Shown one piece after another: positions 35,998-44,215 of a stretch of 64,000 bases of DNA; position 1 is the first letter of the stretch, and every line of letters begins with the position of its first letter. Origin of the DNA: Bin87 sp965204905 (GTDB lineage Bacteria > Chloroflexota > Dehalococcoidia > Lucifugimonadales > UBA3495); contig OZ242042.1 of assembly GCA_965204905.1 (NCBI GenBank), forward strand, positions 186,001 to 250,000, in the 5' to 3' direction. The notes beneath the pieces are model-generated. The model worked only from the letters and a program-made list of their open reading frames with translations. It made no database searches and was not told the DNA's origin. A program made the position numbers and the translations under genes.

Positions 35998-36370
35998 CGC
36001 TGGACTCCTGCCCTGGCTAATCACGCCGGGATTGCAGTTTAGCACGGCCACCGTCCACCGGCACGATGATGAACAGCTTTTGCAGCCGCGTCGGGGCGAG
36101 TGTCGCGCCGCTGCCGGGCTACGACGTTTCTTTCTCCTGCCCCGGTGACGTTGCCGACGGGCATCCCCGCGTCCGGTTTATCCGAGCGTGGTTATTATCT
36201 GCTTAGACGTGTCTGGGGATGGCTTCGATGACGACACCGTAAAACCCGCGCGCGAAAGGAGCGCTCGCGGTATCTGTACACGCCGCCCGGCGCATCGGGT
36301 CCCACCCTCTTTCCCATGTCAGGTAGGGGTGGGACCCGAGTGTATGGCGCAGGCCAGGGAGAACGGGCTG
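35998..36370. other. Intergenic region with terminator-like hairpin
   Basis: No gene recognised. It contains a perfect 13-bp inverted repeat (36295-36307/36327-36339) listed separately; the rest has no clear features. Confidence 0.5.
36295..36339 (-). terminator. 13-bp inverted repeat, likely terminator of LRR gene
   Basis: Arms TCGGGTCCCACCC and GGGTGGGACCCGA with a 19-nt loop. It lies 32 bp after the stop of the leftward LRR gene. It lacks an evident T-run, so an intrinsic terminator is only probable. Confidence 0.5.
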
Positions 36371-36925
36371 CTATTCCTCCACCGCAATGCCTGCCCTGAG
36401 GTTTAGGCCGAAGGGACTGCCGGGGTTGCCCGACAGGTTCAGTTCGCTCAGTTTGGACAGGCTGTTGAACAGATCCGCCGACAACGTGGTCAGTTGATTC
36501 TCGCTCAGGTCAAGGGTTTGCAGACTGGACAGGCCGTCGAACACGTCCTCGAGCAGCGCGGCCAGGTCGTTGTTGCGCAGGTTCATATCTTGCAGACTGG
36601 ACAATCCGTCGAATACCTCCTCTCGCAACTCAGACAAGTTGTTGGTGCCCAAGTCCAGCGTTTGCAGATTGGACAAGCCGTCGAAGACATTCTCTGGCAA
36701 CTCGGAGAAACCTTCAATATAAGTGCCCTCGTTCTGGGAGTCCCAGAGACGGTAGTTACCGTTAAAGCTCAGGTCCAGGGTTTGCAGATTGGACAGGCCG
36801 TCGAACAGGTCCTCAGGCAAGTCGACTAGGTTGCCACCGCTCAGGTCAAGGATTTGCAGATTGGACAAGCCGTCGAGCAGGTCCTCGGGCAGCGCGGCCA
36901 GGTTGTAGTTGCTGTTCAAGCCCAA
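36371..36925 (-). CDS. C-terminal part of frame-split leucine-rich repeat protein
   Basis: 184 residues of leucine-rich repeats with LPEDLFDGLSNLQTLDLSxN-type units and a cap ending LRAGIAVEE. It continues the repeats of the gene at 36973-38958 after a frame change. At the C5 run 36987-36991 one extra C (six G on the coding strand) would give NLGGYTSLTTLPEDLFDGLS and join both parts in one frame. The 36925 start (MGLNSNYNL) is therefore probably not a true translation start. Expected to be exported and to bind proteins or glycans. Confidence 0.6.
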   Translation of the reverse strand: MGLNSNYNLAALPEDLLDGLSNLQILDLSGGNLVDLPEDLFDGLSNLQTLDLSFNGNYRLWDSQNEGTYIEGFSELPENVFDGLSNLQTLDLGTNNLSELREEVFDGLSSLQDMNLRNNDLAALLEDVFDGLSSLQTLDLSENQLTTLSADLFNSLSKLSELNLSGNPGSPFGLNLRAGIAVEE

Positions 36926-36972
36926 CGTTTGCAGATTGGATAGGCCGTCGAACAGGTCCTCAGGCAGCGTAG

Positions 36973-38958
36973 TCAGACTGGTGTAGCCCCCAGATTCAAC
37001 TCTTGCAGACTGGACAGGCCATCGAACACGTCAGCAGGCAGCGCGGCCAGGTTGTGGTTGCTGTTCAAGCCCAACGTTTGCAGATTGGACAGGCCGTCGA
37101 ACAGGTCCTCGGGCAAGGCGGCCAGGCTGTTATCTTCCAGATCCAGCGTTTGCAGGCTGGACAGGCCATTGAACAAGCCCTCGGGCAGCGCGGTCAGGCC
37201 GGTACGGGTCGGATGGTTCTCCTCATAGAGATCTGACAGGTTCAGTTCTTGCAAACTGGACAAGCCAGCAAACACTCCCTCGGGCAGGGCGGTCAGGCCG
37301 GTATATTCTAGATCCAGCGTTTGCAGGTTGGGCGTGCCATTGAACACGTCCTCCGGCAGCGTACGCAGCTTGTCGTTGCCCTTCAGGTCCAGCCTTCGCA
37401 GACCAGTCAAACTGTCAAACACGTTCTCCGGCAATGCCGCGAGTTGACTGCTGCCGCCGTAGTAACCGTAGTGGACAGACAAATCCAACTCTTGGAGACT
37501 GTACAAATCGTCGAATATGTCCTCCGGCAGCGTGGTGAACCTGTGGTCGTTGCCCAGGCTCAGTTCGTCAATGTTGTACAAACCGTCGAAGTCGCCGGAT
37601 TTCAACGACGACAAGCCTTCCCATTCCCACCGGATAATGCCGCGGGTCTCGCCGGCCAGATCGGCCGCGGTAATGTCAGCGCACTCTTTGCGAACTCTCT
37701 CTACCAAGAGATCACGCACCGCCGGTGTGCGGTCGCATACGGGAGTGATGCTGGGAACCAGCGGCAGCGAGTCCGCTGATACTACCGTCGGGATTGTCCC
37801 GGCCGAGCCGCAGCCGGCATAGTTGCAGGCTTCGACCTGCACTACCCAGGTGCCCAACTCAGCCACGGAGAAAACGGCGGTGCTGGCTGTGACGGTGGTC
37901 TTATTTGCAGGCTGGAAGCCTGCGTCGCTTTCCTGCCGCCAGCGCAGATTGTAGGAAGTGGCTCGCTTCACTTCCTGCCATGTCGCCAACAAGTTCAGGG
38001 CACCCGGCTCGGCGCTGACCTCCAGGTTTTCCACCGGGCCCGGGGGCTCCCGCGTAACCTCAACGACCTGGCCGGTGAAGTCGGGCGCGTGGGCGTCGCC
38101 GCCGGCCCGCTGCAAGGGCGCGTCAGCGTCGTGGGCGTAGTCCAGCGTTGCCGTCTGGCCGTCCTGGATTGCAGAGGCCAGCTCCAGCGTAACCACCGCG
38201 CCGCTCACCGACACGCTGTTGACCCCGATGGTCCCAGCGGAATCGTACCCGTTCACCACGTTGACCGTGAATTGGCCGGGCGCCGGCACGCCCCGCACTC
38301 CCTGATTGAAAGTCAGCGCGATGGACTCGCCGTTCGACTCGGCACGTACCGGAACAGGCTGGTTCTCCCAATGGGTGAGGAAGTTGCCGTTCACTGAGGC
38401 GGACAGGCCCTCCGGGTCCGTCGCCGTCAGCGTCACCGTGACCACAGGCGTGTCCGGCAGCGGTGGCCTGATGGCGTGCCAGTCGTCCGCCGTGTCGGCG
38501 CGAAAGGACACCTGCTCCCTGGCGATCAGGAGCATTTCCACCAGGTCGCCGTTGTCCGACGTTACCGAAACGGCGTAGGTCAACTCGTCGCCGTCCGGGT
38601 CGGTGAAAATCCCCTCAAACGACTTGTGGACCCAGACACCCCGGGGGGCGTTGTGCGAATTCACGAACTTGTCGTAGTTGTCAGCGTCCTGGTTCACTGC
38701 CGGCGCTCGGTTGGGCTGCAATACTTGGAACCGGGTTGACTTGCCCGGCCCGCAATTGTCGCCTTTGCAGGCAAACACCTTCACTACCCACTCGCCGTAA
38801 TCTGCCACCGTGATGCTGGCGTTGGACGTCGTTACGGATGTTCCCTGATTGAGCTGAGTGCCTTTCACGCCTTCCCGCCAGCGCACTGTGTAGGAATCCG
38901 CTCCGGCAACGTCGTTCCAGTCCACCGACGCGGTCAGCGAACCCTCCTGTGTGGACAC
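36973..38958 (-). CDS. FN3-like and leucine-rich repeat exported protein (split)
   Basis: 661 residues from a GTG. Residues ~1-70 and ~310-390 are fibronectin-III-like modules (VDWNDVAGADSYTVRWREG and ATSYNLRWRQESD). Between them are a cadherin-like region with a DPDGDELTYAVSVT motif and a SwmB-like strand module (FNQGVRGVPAPGQFTVNVVN). From ~430 onward are leucine-rich repeats (LDLSxNxLxxLPEDxFDGLSxLQ). The reading frame is broken at both ends: upstream in the signal-peptide region (to ~39192) and downstream at 36987-36991. A BspA-like surface protein is inferred. Confidence 0.7.
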   Translation of the reverse strand: MSTQEGSLTASVDWNDVAGADSYTVRWREGVKGTQLNQGTSVTTSNASITVADYGEWVVKVFACKGDNCGPGKSTRFQVLQPNRAPAVNQDADNYDKFVNSHNAPRGVWVHKSFEGIFTDPDGDELTYAVSVTSDNGDLVEMLLIAREQVSFRADTADDWHAIRPPLPDTPVVTVTLTATDPEGLSASVNGNFLTHWENQPVPVRAESNGESIALTFNQGVRGVPAPGQFTVNVVNGYDSAGTIGVNSVSVSGAVVTLELASAIQDGQTATLDYAHDADAPLQRAGGDAHAPDFTGQVVEVTREPPGPVENLEVSAEPGALNLLATWQEVKRATSYNLRWRQESDAGFQPANKTTVTASTAVFSVAELGTWVVQVEACNYAGCGSAGTIPTVVSADSLPLVPSITPVCDRTPAVRDLLVERVRKECADITAADLAGETRGIIRWEWEGLSSLKSGDFDGLYNIDELSLGNDHRFTTLPEDIFDDLYSLQELDLSVHYGYYGGSSQLAALPENVFDSLTGLRRLDLKGNDKLRTLPEDVFNGTPNLQTLDLEYTGLTALPEGVFAGLSSLQELNLSDLYEENHPTRTGLTALPEGLFNGLSSLQTLDLEDNSLAALPEDLFDGLSNLQTLGLNSNHNLAALPADVFDGLSSLQELNLGATPV

Positions 38959-39192
38959 ACTCAGGCCAGTGGGCTTGGCGGGCCGTTCCGGCGCGCCGCC
39001 GGGACGCTGTGGCCCGCTCTGCGCGCTAGCCGGATCAGTTCCGGCCAGACTAGGGCCAGGAGGATGGCAATGAGCAGCGCTCCGGCAATGACCAGCAGCG
39101 CAAGTCGGTTTTTAGCTAGCGAAAGTCGGGTGGGGGGGCTTGGAATTGGGACCGGAGAGAGTTATCGAATTCAGCAGACGATTGAAGCGCAT
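38959..39192 (-). pseudogene. Out-of-frame N-terminus and signal peptide of LRR gene
   Basis: An ATG at 39192 (AAGGA seven nt upstream) starts MRFNRLLNSITLSGPNSKPP and ends at a stop near 39115. After the C7 run (G7 on the + strand, 39132-39138) the next frame continues as LAKNRLALLVIAGALLIAIL-LALVWPEL, a clear signal/membrane helix. A third frame then gives DPASAQSGPQRPGGAPERPA leading into the FN3 part, with a plausible signal-peptidase site A-S-A|Q-S. At least two indels thus separate the start from the main gene: pseudogene or assembly errors at homopolymers. Confidence 0.6.
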
Positions 39193-39399
39193 TTAGTTAT
39201 TCCTTGCGGCGGCAAATAGCCGGATCTGTTTTGTCGAAGCATTTTACCCTACCTGGCGCAAAATGGTGTCAAATAGTCTGCAATATAGGGCTTTATCACG
39301 TTAAAAGTTATCCAATTTTCCAGGGATTCTATAATTCGCACATCCGATACGGGCTGGCGCGGGAATGACGGTGGGGTGCGGGATGGTGGCGATTTTTGA

Positions 39400-39720
39400 G
39401 GAAATCCCGCTCATTTCCGCTCATTTCCGTTCGTTCGAGTAGGGAAGGAGGCGGGACTTCGGGAGGTAAATGGGGGCGGTTTGGGGGCGATAATGGCGGT
39501 TTTGGCGGGTTGTTGGGAGGATTTGGGGGAAAGAAGGGCCAGTGATTCGATCCGCACCGCCAGAGGCGGACCTACGGCAGAGGCGGACCTACGGCAGAGG
39601 CGGACGTTCCGCACCATGAGCGGGAGTTGGGCGGTTGGATAGTTAAATGGTAAGGATAAGCGGCGGGTATCGGGAAGGGGGGAAGTGTCATTTGGTAGCG
39701 TTCCGTGTTGGTTACGACCG
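39400..39720 (-). repeat. Composite repeat, copy C (opposite strand)
   Basis: Read on the minus strand it repeats, in order, the GACACTTCCCCCCTTCCCG block (~39690-39670), a CTTATCCTTACCATTTAACT block (~39660-39640), a central segment, a CCGCCAAAACCGCCATTATC block (~39515-39490) and the GGAAATGAGCGGAAATGAGC block (~39430-39405). This matches copies A and B, although no HTH coding frame remains. It is interrupted by three 17-bp tandem repeats at 39562-39605. No other gene was recognised in 39193-39795. Confidence 0.65.
39562..39605 (+). repeat. 17-bp tandem repeat
   Basis: AGAGGCGGACCTACGGC occurs twice exactly (39562-39578, 39579-39595) and a third time in part. It looks like slippage inside composite repeat copy C. 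Confidence 0.75.
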
Positions 39721-39795
39721 ATTTGACACAAACAGCGGCGCCACTGAGAATGATTTGCCGGGATGACAACACTGCTCGATTATTGGAGGTTTACG

Positions 39796-41199
39796 GTGGC
39801 AATCTATGACTACGACCTGATCGTCATCGGTTCCGGCCCTGCCGGCCAGCGGGCTGCAATCCAGGCGGCAAAGCTTGGGAAAAGTGTCGCCATACTCGAA
39901 CGCCTGCCCATGCTCGGCGGCGTTGACGTCAACACCGGCACCGCCAGCAAGACCCTGAGAGAGGCCGTGCTGCACCTGACCGGGTTCCGCGAACGCAACA
40001 TTTACGGCGATTCCTATTCGGTCAAGCAGAACATCACCATGAGCGACCTCATGGTGCGCACCGGATACGTGATGCAACAACAGATCGATATGCTCCGTGT
40101 CCATTTCCTCCGCAACCAGGTGGAGACGATATACGCGGAGGGTTCGTTCGTTGACCCCCATACCATACGTCTCTCGTTCCCCGACAGCAGGTTGAACCGC
40201 AATATCACCGGGGAAAAAGTGATTCTCGCCTGCGGTTCCTTTTCAACCACTCCGCCTATCGTTCACGTGGACGGTCGCCTGATTTTCGTCAGCGATGACG
40301 TATTGAACCTGCCCGAGATCCCGCGCACGCTGACCGTCGTGGGCGGCGGCGCCATCGGCCTGGAGTATTGCAGCACCTTCGCCGCGTTGGGTTCGCGGGT
40401 CACGCTGGTGGACCGGAACCCCCGCCTGCTCCAGTTCGCCGACGACGAAATTGTAGATACCCTGGTCTATCACATGCGGCAGAACGGGGTAACGCTGCGT
40501 CTCAACGAAAACGTCAACGACATCGAGTACGTGCGCGACCATCGCGGCGACCGGGTGCGCGTGCTGCTGGAAAGCGGCAAGCAGATCGTCAGCGACGCCG
40601 TGATGTACTGCGTTGGGCGCACGGGCAACACCGCCGCCCTCAACCTGGAAGCGGCCGGCCTGGAAGCCGACCCTCGCGGACGCATCAGTGTGGATGAGAA
40701 CTACCAGACCTCGGTCGAGGGCATCTACGCCGTTGGCGGCGTTATCGGCTTTCCCGACCTGACCTCAACCTCGCGGATGCAGGGTCGCCTCGCCGCTTGC
40801 CACGCCTTTGACGAACCCATCAAAGGGTTCCCTGACCTGCTGCCGTACACCGTCAGGACCATCCCAGAGGTGGCGATGGTCGGCAAAGCCGAATCCGAAC
40901 TGACCGACGCCGGCGTGTCCTACGAGGTCGGCAAGGCCAACTACCAGGAGACCATGAGCAGCGTGATGCAGGGCGACAACGCCGGCCTCCTGAAGCTGCT
41001 GTTCGACACGGAGTCCCGCAAGCTGCTGGGCGTGCATATCCTCGGCGAGGACGCATCGGAATTGATCCACATCGGGCAGGCGGTCATGGCCCACGGCGGC
41101 ACGGTTGACTACTTCACCGAAGCCGTCATCAGCTACCCCTCCCTCGCCGAATGCTACGCCACCGCCGCCCTGAACGGCATCAACCGCCTAGATTTGTGA
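39796..41199 (+). CDS. SthA-like soluble pyridine nucleotide-disulphide flavoprotein
   Basis: About 467 residues. Class I flavoprotein: FAD motif DLIVIGSGPAGQRAAIQAAK, NAD(P) motif LTVVGGGAIGLEYCSTFAAL, second FAD-binding GIYAVGGVIGFPDL and a C-terminal dimerisation domain (LLGVHILGEDASELIHIGQA). It matches the Si-specific transhydrogenase (SthA) branch (NTGTxxSKTLREAVL), which exchanges hydride between NADPH and NAD+. The segment is GGVDVNTGTASKTL rather than GGVCxNTGTIPSKTL: the redox Cys is Asp and the loop is one residue shorter. GTG at 39796, with TGGAGG six nt upstream, is preferred to the ATG at 39763. Confidence 0.88.
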   Translation: MAIYDYDLIVIGSGPAGQRAAIQAAKLGKSVAILERLPMLGGVDVNTGTASKTLREAVLHLTGFRERNIYGDSYSVKQNITMSDLMVRTGYVMQQQIDMLRVHFLRNQVETIYAEGSFVDPHTIRLSFPDSRLNRNITGEKVILACGSFSTTPPIVHVDGRLIFVSDDVLNLPEIPRTLTVVGGGAIGLEYCSTFAALGSRVTLVDRNPRLLQFADDEIVDTLVYHMRQNGVTLRLNENVNDIEYVRDHRGDRVRVLLESGKQIVSDAVMYCVGRTGNTAALNLEAAGLEADPRGRISVDENYQTSVEGIYAVGGVIGFPDLTSTSRMQGRLAACHAFDEPIKGFPDLLPYTVRTIPEVAMVGKAESELTDAGVSYEVGKANYQETMSSVMQGDNAGLLKLLFDTESRKLLGVHILGEDASELIHIGQAVMAHGGTVDYFTEAVISYPSLAECYATAALNGINRLDL

Positions 41200-41222
41200 A
41201 TCCAACAGAGTATAATCGCGCG

Positions 41223-41759
41223 ATGCCACAAACGAAGACTATCCTAATCATCGCCGGCCCCAACGGAGCTGGCAAAACCACCTTTGCCCGCGAGTTCCTC
41301 CCTAACGAAGCGAACTGCCCCACCTTCGTCAACGCCGACCTCATCGCAGAAGGCCTGAATCCACTGCAACCTGAGCGGGAAGCCGTCGCCGCCGGCCGCA
41401 TGATGCTGGAAATGATCCGCCGCTACGTCAGCGAAGGCCGCAGCTTCGCCTTCGAGACCACCCTGAGCGGACGAACCTATGCTAGTATGATTCCACGCTG
41501 GCAGGAGCAGGGCTATCGGGTCGCTCTGCACTTTCTTACCTTGCCATCGCCGGAAGTCGCCGTAGCGCGAGTGAGAAAGCGCGTGGAGACTGGCGGACAC
41601 AACATACCGGAGGACGTTATCCGCCGGCGTTTTGATGCCGGGAGACGCAATTTTGACGCAATCTACAAGGATCTGGTTGACGAATGGGTGCTGTACGACA
41701 GTACAACCGCCTTTCCGACGTTGATTGCAAGGAGCGACGACCATGACCACACTATATGA
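41223..41759 (+). CDS. Zeta toxin-like P-loop kinase
   Basis: 178 residues. Walker A IIAGPNGAGKTTFAREFLP at the N-terminus, then TFVNADLIAEGLNP, SFAFETTLSGRTYASMIPRW and the basic lid HNIPEDVIRRRFDAGRRNF: the layout of zeta-toxin/AAA small kinases that phosphorylate UDP-sugars or other substrates. A TATAAT hexamer sits at about 41211, just upstream. The ATG at 41223 gives the standard MPQTKTILIIAGPNGAGK start. It overlaps the next gene by 17 bp and probably forms a toxin-antitoxin pair with it. Confidence 0.88.
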   Translation: MPQTKTILIIAGPNGAGKTTFAREFLPNEANCPTFVNADLIAEGLNPLQPEREAVAAGRMMLEMIRRYVSEGRSFAFETTLSGRTYASMIPRWQEQGYRVALHFLTLPSPEVAVARVRKRVETGGHNIPEDVIRRRFDAGRRNFDAIYKDLVDEWVLYDSTTAFPTLIARSDDHDHTI

Positions 41760-41931
41760 AGTCTCGCAACAGCGGGATAGGGATGAACGACGTCCTTACA
41801 ATCCTCTAATTGATGGCGGGCTGGCTGCCCTGCGGCGCGCCGCTTACAAAGCCCGCAAGCGGGACATCGCACTTACCGGCTCGACGGTTTCCTGGCGCGA
41901 CGGCAAGATAGTGTACGACACCGAACCGTAG
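41743..41931 (+). CDS. Putative antitoxin partner of zeta-like kinase
   Basis: 62 residues starting MTTLYEVSQQRDRDERRPYN with AALRRAAYKARKRDIALTG and a GKIVYDTEP tail. It overlaps the kinase gene by 17 bp, has an AAGGAG-like ribosome site inside the kinase end (41731-41736), and the toxin-first order is common for zeta-like families. The small charged helical protein is a plausible antitoxin, but no family match is certain. Confidence 0.55.
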   Translation: MTTLYEVSQQRDRDERRPYNPLIDGGLAALRRAAYKARKRDIALTGSTVSWRDGKIVYDTEP

Positions 41932-41946
41932 ATGGTGCATCCGCGC

Positions 41947-41974
41947 TTGTCCCGGCTCCCGTTGCTTGTATAAT
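41947..41974 (+). promoter_or_regulatory. Sigma70-type promoter for CoA-transferase genes
   Basis: TTGTCC (41947-41952) and TATAAT (41969-41974) are 16 bp apart, 49 bp upstream of the first CoA-transferase ATG. Pattern-based, but both hexamers are close to consensus. Confidence 0.55.
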
Positions 41975-42022
41975 GGCCGGCGTTGGCTTGAGCCGACCAA
42001 TTTGAGCTGGGAGCCATTCCCG

Positions 42023-42721
42023 ATGAAGAACAAGGTCTATCCCGATTTCGATTCCGCCGTCGCCGACATGAAGGACAGTATGACGTTCATGTCGCCGGGC
42101 TTCGGCAACGTGGGCCTGGCCCGCAACCTGCTGGCCGCCGTGCATCGCCTGGGCGTCAAAGAGTTGACGGGCATCTCCAACAACGCCGGCAGCCTGGACG
42201 ACCGCGTCGATGTGGGGACCTTGATAGAAGCCGGCCAGGTCAAGAAAATGATCTGCGCCTTTACCGCTCCCACCCATCCGTCGCAAATCACCCCGTTTGT
42301 CCAGATGTATAACGACGATCAGCTGGACGCCGAACTGGTGCCCCAGGGCACCCTGGCCGAGCGGATGCGCGCCGCCGCCGCCGGTATCGGCGCTTTTTAC
42401 ACTCCCGCCAGCGTCGGCACCGAGCTTGCCGAGGGTAAGGAACACCGGGAAATCAACGGACGCACCTACGTTTTGGAATACCCGTTGCCCGCTGACTTCG
42501 CGCTCATCCGCGCCTACCGCGCCGACACCTTCGGCAACCTGCAATTCCGCCTCACCCAGCGCAACTTCAACCCCATCATGGCCATGGCCGCCGACATTAC
42601 GGTTGTGGAAGTGGAAGACAGCATCGTAGAGCCGGGGGAAATTGACCCCGACTGCGTTCACGTCCCCGGCGTGTACGTGGATCGCCTGGTGAAGATTCCC
42701 GAGGACGGCATCTGGGACTGA
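42023..42721 (+). CDS. scoA: 3-oxoacid CoA-transferase, subunit A
   Basis: 232 residues. Alpha subunit of a family I CoA-transferase that moves CoA from a donor such as succinyl-CoA to 3-oxoacids. Seen: SPGFGNVGLARNLLAAVHRL (standard GFGxxGxxxxL loop), VKELTGISNNAGSLDDRVDV, LVPQGTLAERMRAAAAGIGA, FYTPASVGTELAEGKEHREI and LPADFALIRAYRADTFGNLQ. Followed by the beta subunit gene; a REP-like element lies between them. A GGGAG-like ribosome site lies upstream of the ATG at 42023. Confidence 0.9.
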   Translation: MKNKVYPDFDSAVADMKDSMTFMSPGFGNVGLARNLLAAVHRLGVKELTGISNNAGSLDDRVDVGTLIEAGQVKKMICAFTAPTHPSQITPFVQMYNDDQLDAELVPQGTLAERMRAAAAGIGAFYTPASVGTELAEGKEHREINGRTYVLEYPLPADFALIRAYRADTFGNLQFRLTQRNFNPIMAMAADITVVEVEDSIVEPGEIDPDCVHVPGVYVDRLVKIPEDGIWD

Positions 42722-42738
42722 CCCGCTCTCCCGCATTG

Positions 42739-42784
42739 TCATTGCGAGGAGCGCGGTCCGCCTCGGGCGGACGGCAATCTCGCT
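42739..42784. repeat. REP-like repeat with inserted palindrome
   Basis: TCATTGCGAGGAGCGCGG followed by TCCGCCTCGGGCGGA (a small palindrome), then CGGCAATCTCG. Same ends as the units at 11891 and 14989, but with an extra central hairpin. It lies inside the gap between the two CoA-transferase subunit genes. Confidence 0.6.
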
Positions 42785-42828
42785 GGAGAGGGTAAGCGAT
42801 AACGTCCGCCAACTAAGGAGTAACGACG

Positions 42829-43518
42829 ATGACCACCGAAGACAAGCCCCGCCTTTCCCGCCAGACCATGTGCGACCGCTTGGCCATGGAGTTTCAGGAC
42901 GGCTGGATCGTGAACCTGGGTGTCGGAATGCCCACGCTGTGCTCCAACTACCTGGAGTGCGAACCGGACAAGGAAATCATCTTCCACTCGGAGAACGGTG
43001 TGATCGGATTCGGCCCGCTGGCCCCCGCCGGCGAAGAGGACAGGCACCTGGTCAACGCCGGCGGCCAGAACGTCGTCGCACTGCCCGGCATGGCCATCGT
43101 CCACCACGCCGATTCCTTCGGCCTGATACGCAAGGGCATGGTGGACGTCACCGTGATGGGCGCCTACGAGGTGTCGGAGAACGGCGACTTCGCCAACTGG
43201 CGCATCCCGGTGCGCAAGGGCGGCGGCATCGGCGGCGCCATGGACCTGGCGGCCTGCGCCAAACGGGTGTTCATCGCCATGGAGCACAACCAGCGCAACG
43301 GCGCGCCTCGCGTGCTCAAGCAGTGCAACCTGCCCATCACCGCGCCGGGAGCGGTAAAGCTGCTGGCGACCGACCTGGGTCTGTTCGAGATCACGGAGCA
43401 GGGTTTCGTCCTCAAAGAGCACGCCCCCGGCTGGTCCCCCGAAGACATCCAGGAACAAACCGAAGCCAAGCTAATCATAGCCGACGACCTGCGCGAGATA
43501 CGGGTGCGGCCGGAGTAG
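42829..43518 (+). CDS. scoB: 3-oxoacid CoA-transferase, subunit B
   Basis: 229 residues. Beta subunit, with the active-site Glu in HSENGVIGFGPLA (S-E-N-G is the invariant signature) and GWIVNLGVGMPTLCSNYL near the start. Further family motifs are VNAGGQNVVALPGMAIVHHA and VMGAYEVSENGDFANWRIPV. AAGGAG about nine nt before the ATG. Forms a heterodimer or heterotetramer with the gene at 42023, presumably serving 3-oxoacid or ketone degradation. Confidence 0.93.
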   Translation: MTTEDKPRLSRQTMCDRLAMEFQDGWIVNLGVGMPTLCSNYLECEPDKEIIFHSENGVIGFGPLAPAGEEDRHLVNAGGQNVVALPGMAIVHHADSFGLIRKGMVDVTVMGAYEVSENGDFANWRIPVRKGGGIGGAMDLAACAKRVFIAMEHNQRNGAPRVLKQCNLPITAPGAVKLLATDLGLFEITEQGFVLKEHAPGWSPEDIQEQTEAKLIIADDLREIRVRPE

Positions 43519-43576
43519 CGGCGAGCAACAATGTCCGGACACTAAAGCGGGCGGCACATTTCGCGCCGCCCGTCTT

Positions 43577-44215
43577 TTATTGCGCGGGAAACCAGCGTTG
43601 CAGTGTGGCGCGAAACTTTTGGAAAGCGCGGTCCTGGCAGCGGGATAGGCTGACGGTACGGGCAATGTCGGCGAATAATCTTCTGGAACGCCGTTTGCCT
43701 TGCAACTCGAGCATCTCGTCAAATGCTGCTTGTGGGTCAGTCGGCTTGATTTCGCCAGGAAATAGGTGATCGTTTATCTCCAACCAGCTTCTGATTGACT
43801 GACTTTGAGACCAGTCAATGATTTGCTCCAAACGTTGAAATGACGCTCCAAACACCCATGCTTCCAACTCGGGTTCTATGGATAATACCGCAATTTCGTC
43901 TTGGCCCCATCCTGCGCGCCGCAGTTCCTGCTCCAAGTCGGTTTCCAACTGAGTTGCAGTGCGGTGCGTTTCACCGCTGCCGTGGAAATCAAAAACAACC
44001 ATTGCTTTGCTATACCGGCTCCTCAACGGATTGATTACAGAGCCGGGTGAAGTTCGGCAACCCGAGTCTCGGTGGCGGTGCGTTTGAAAATCCACACTAA
44101 TCGTAGAGATGCCCAATGAATCACGCCGCTCTTCCAGCAAGGTTTGTATGGTGCGCTGCATCGTAGGATCGGCAGCGAGCACGATGAGGTCTTTCAAGAA
44201 AGAGGAGCTAGTCAT
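43577..44215 (-). CDS. Putative TOPRIM/RloB-like partner of ATPase
   Basis: About 212 residues. It starts MTSSSFLKDLIVLAADPTMQ, a strand-loop-helix like the Glu-bearing start of TOPRIM/DUF4276-type proteins, though Glu is absent here. A strand AMVVFDFHGSGE supplies a D-x-x-G acidic turn, and SIEPELEAWVFG recalls a segment seen near ATPases in OLD/RloB-type modules. The start overlaps the ATPase stop by 4 bp (ATGA), strong coupling. The region is AT-richer than its neighbours. Nuclease function is inferred, not shown. Confidence 0.6.
   Translation of the reverse strand: MTSSSFLKDLIVLAADPTMQRTIQTLLEERRDSLGISTISVDFQTHRHRDSGCRTSPGSVINPLRSRYSKAMVVFDFHGSGETHRTATQLETDLEQELRRAGWGQDEIAVLSIEPELEAWVFGASFQRLEQIIDWSQSQSIRSWLEINDHLFPGEIKPTDPQAAFDEMLELQGKRRSRRLFADIARTVSLSRCQDRAFQKFRATLQRWFPAQ

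Noticed and set aside
39562..39605. CRISPR array
   Set aside because: Three 17-bp units in direct contact without spacers. A tandem repeat, not CRISPR.
39411..39731. Minus-strand coding gene of 106 residues
   Set aside because: It lies in composite repeat copy C and lacks the HTH. Its reading frame matches no part of the intact gene.
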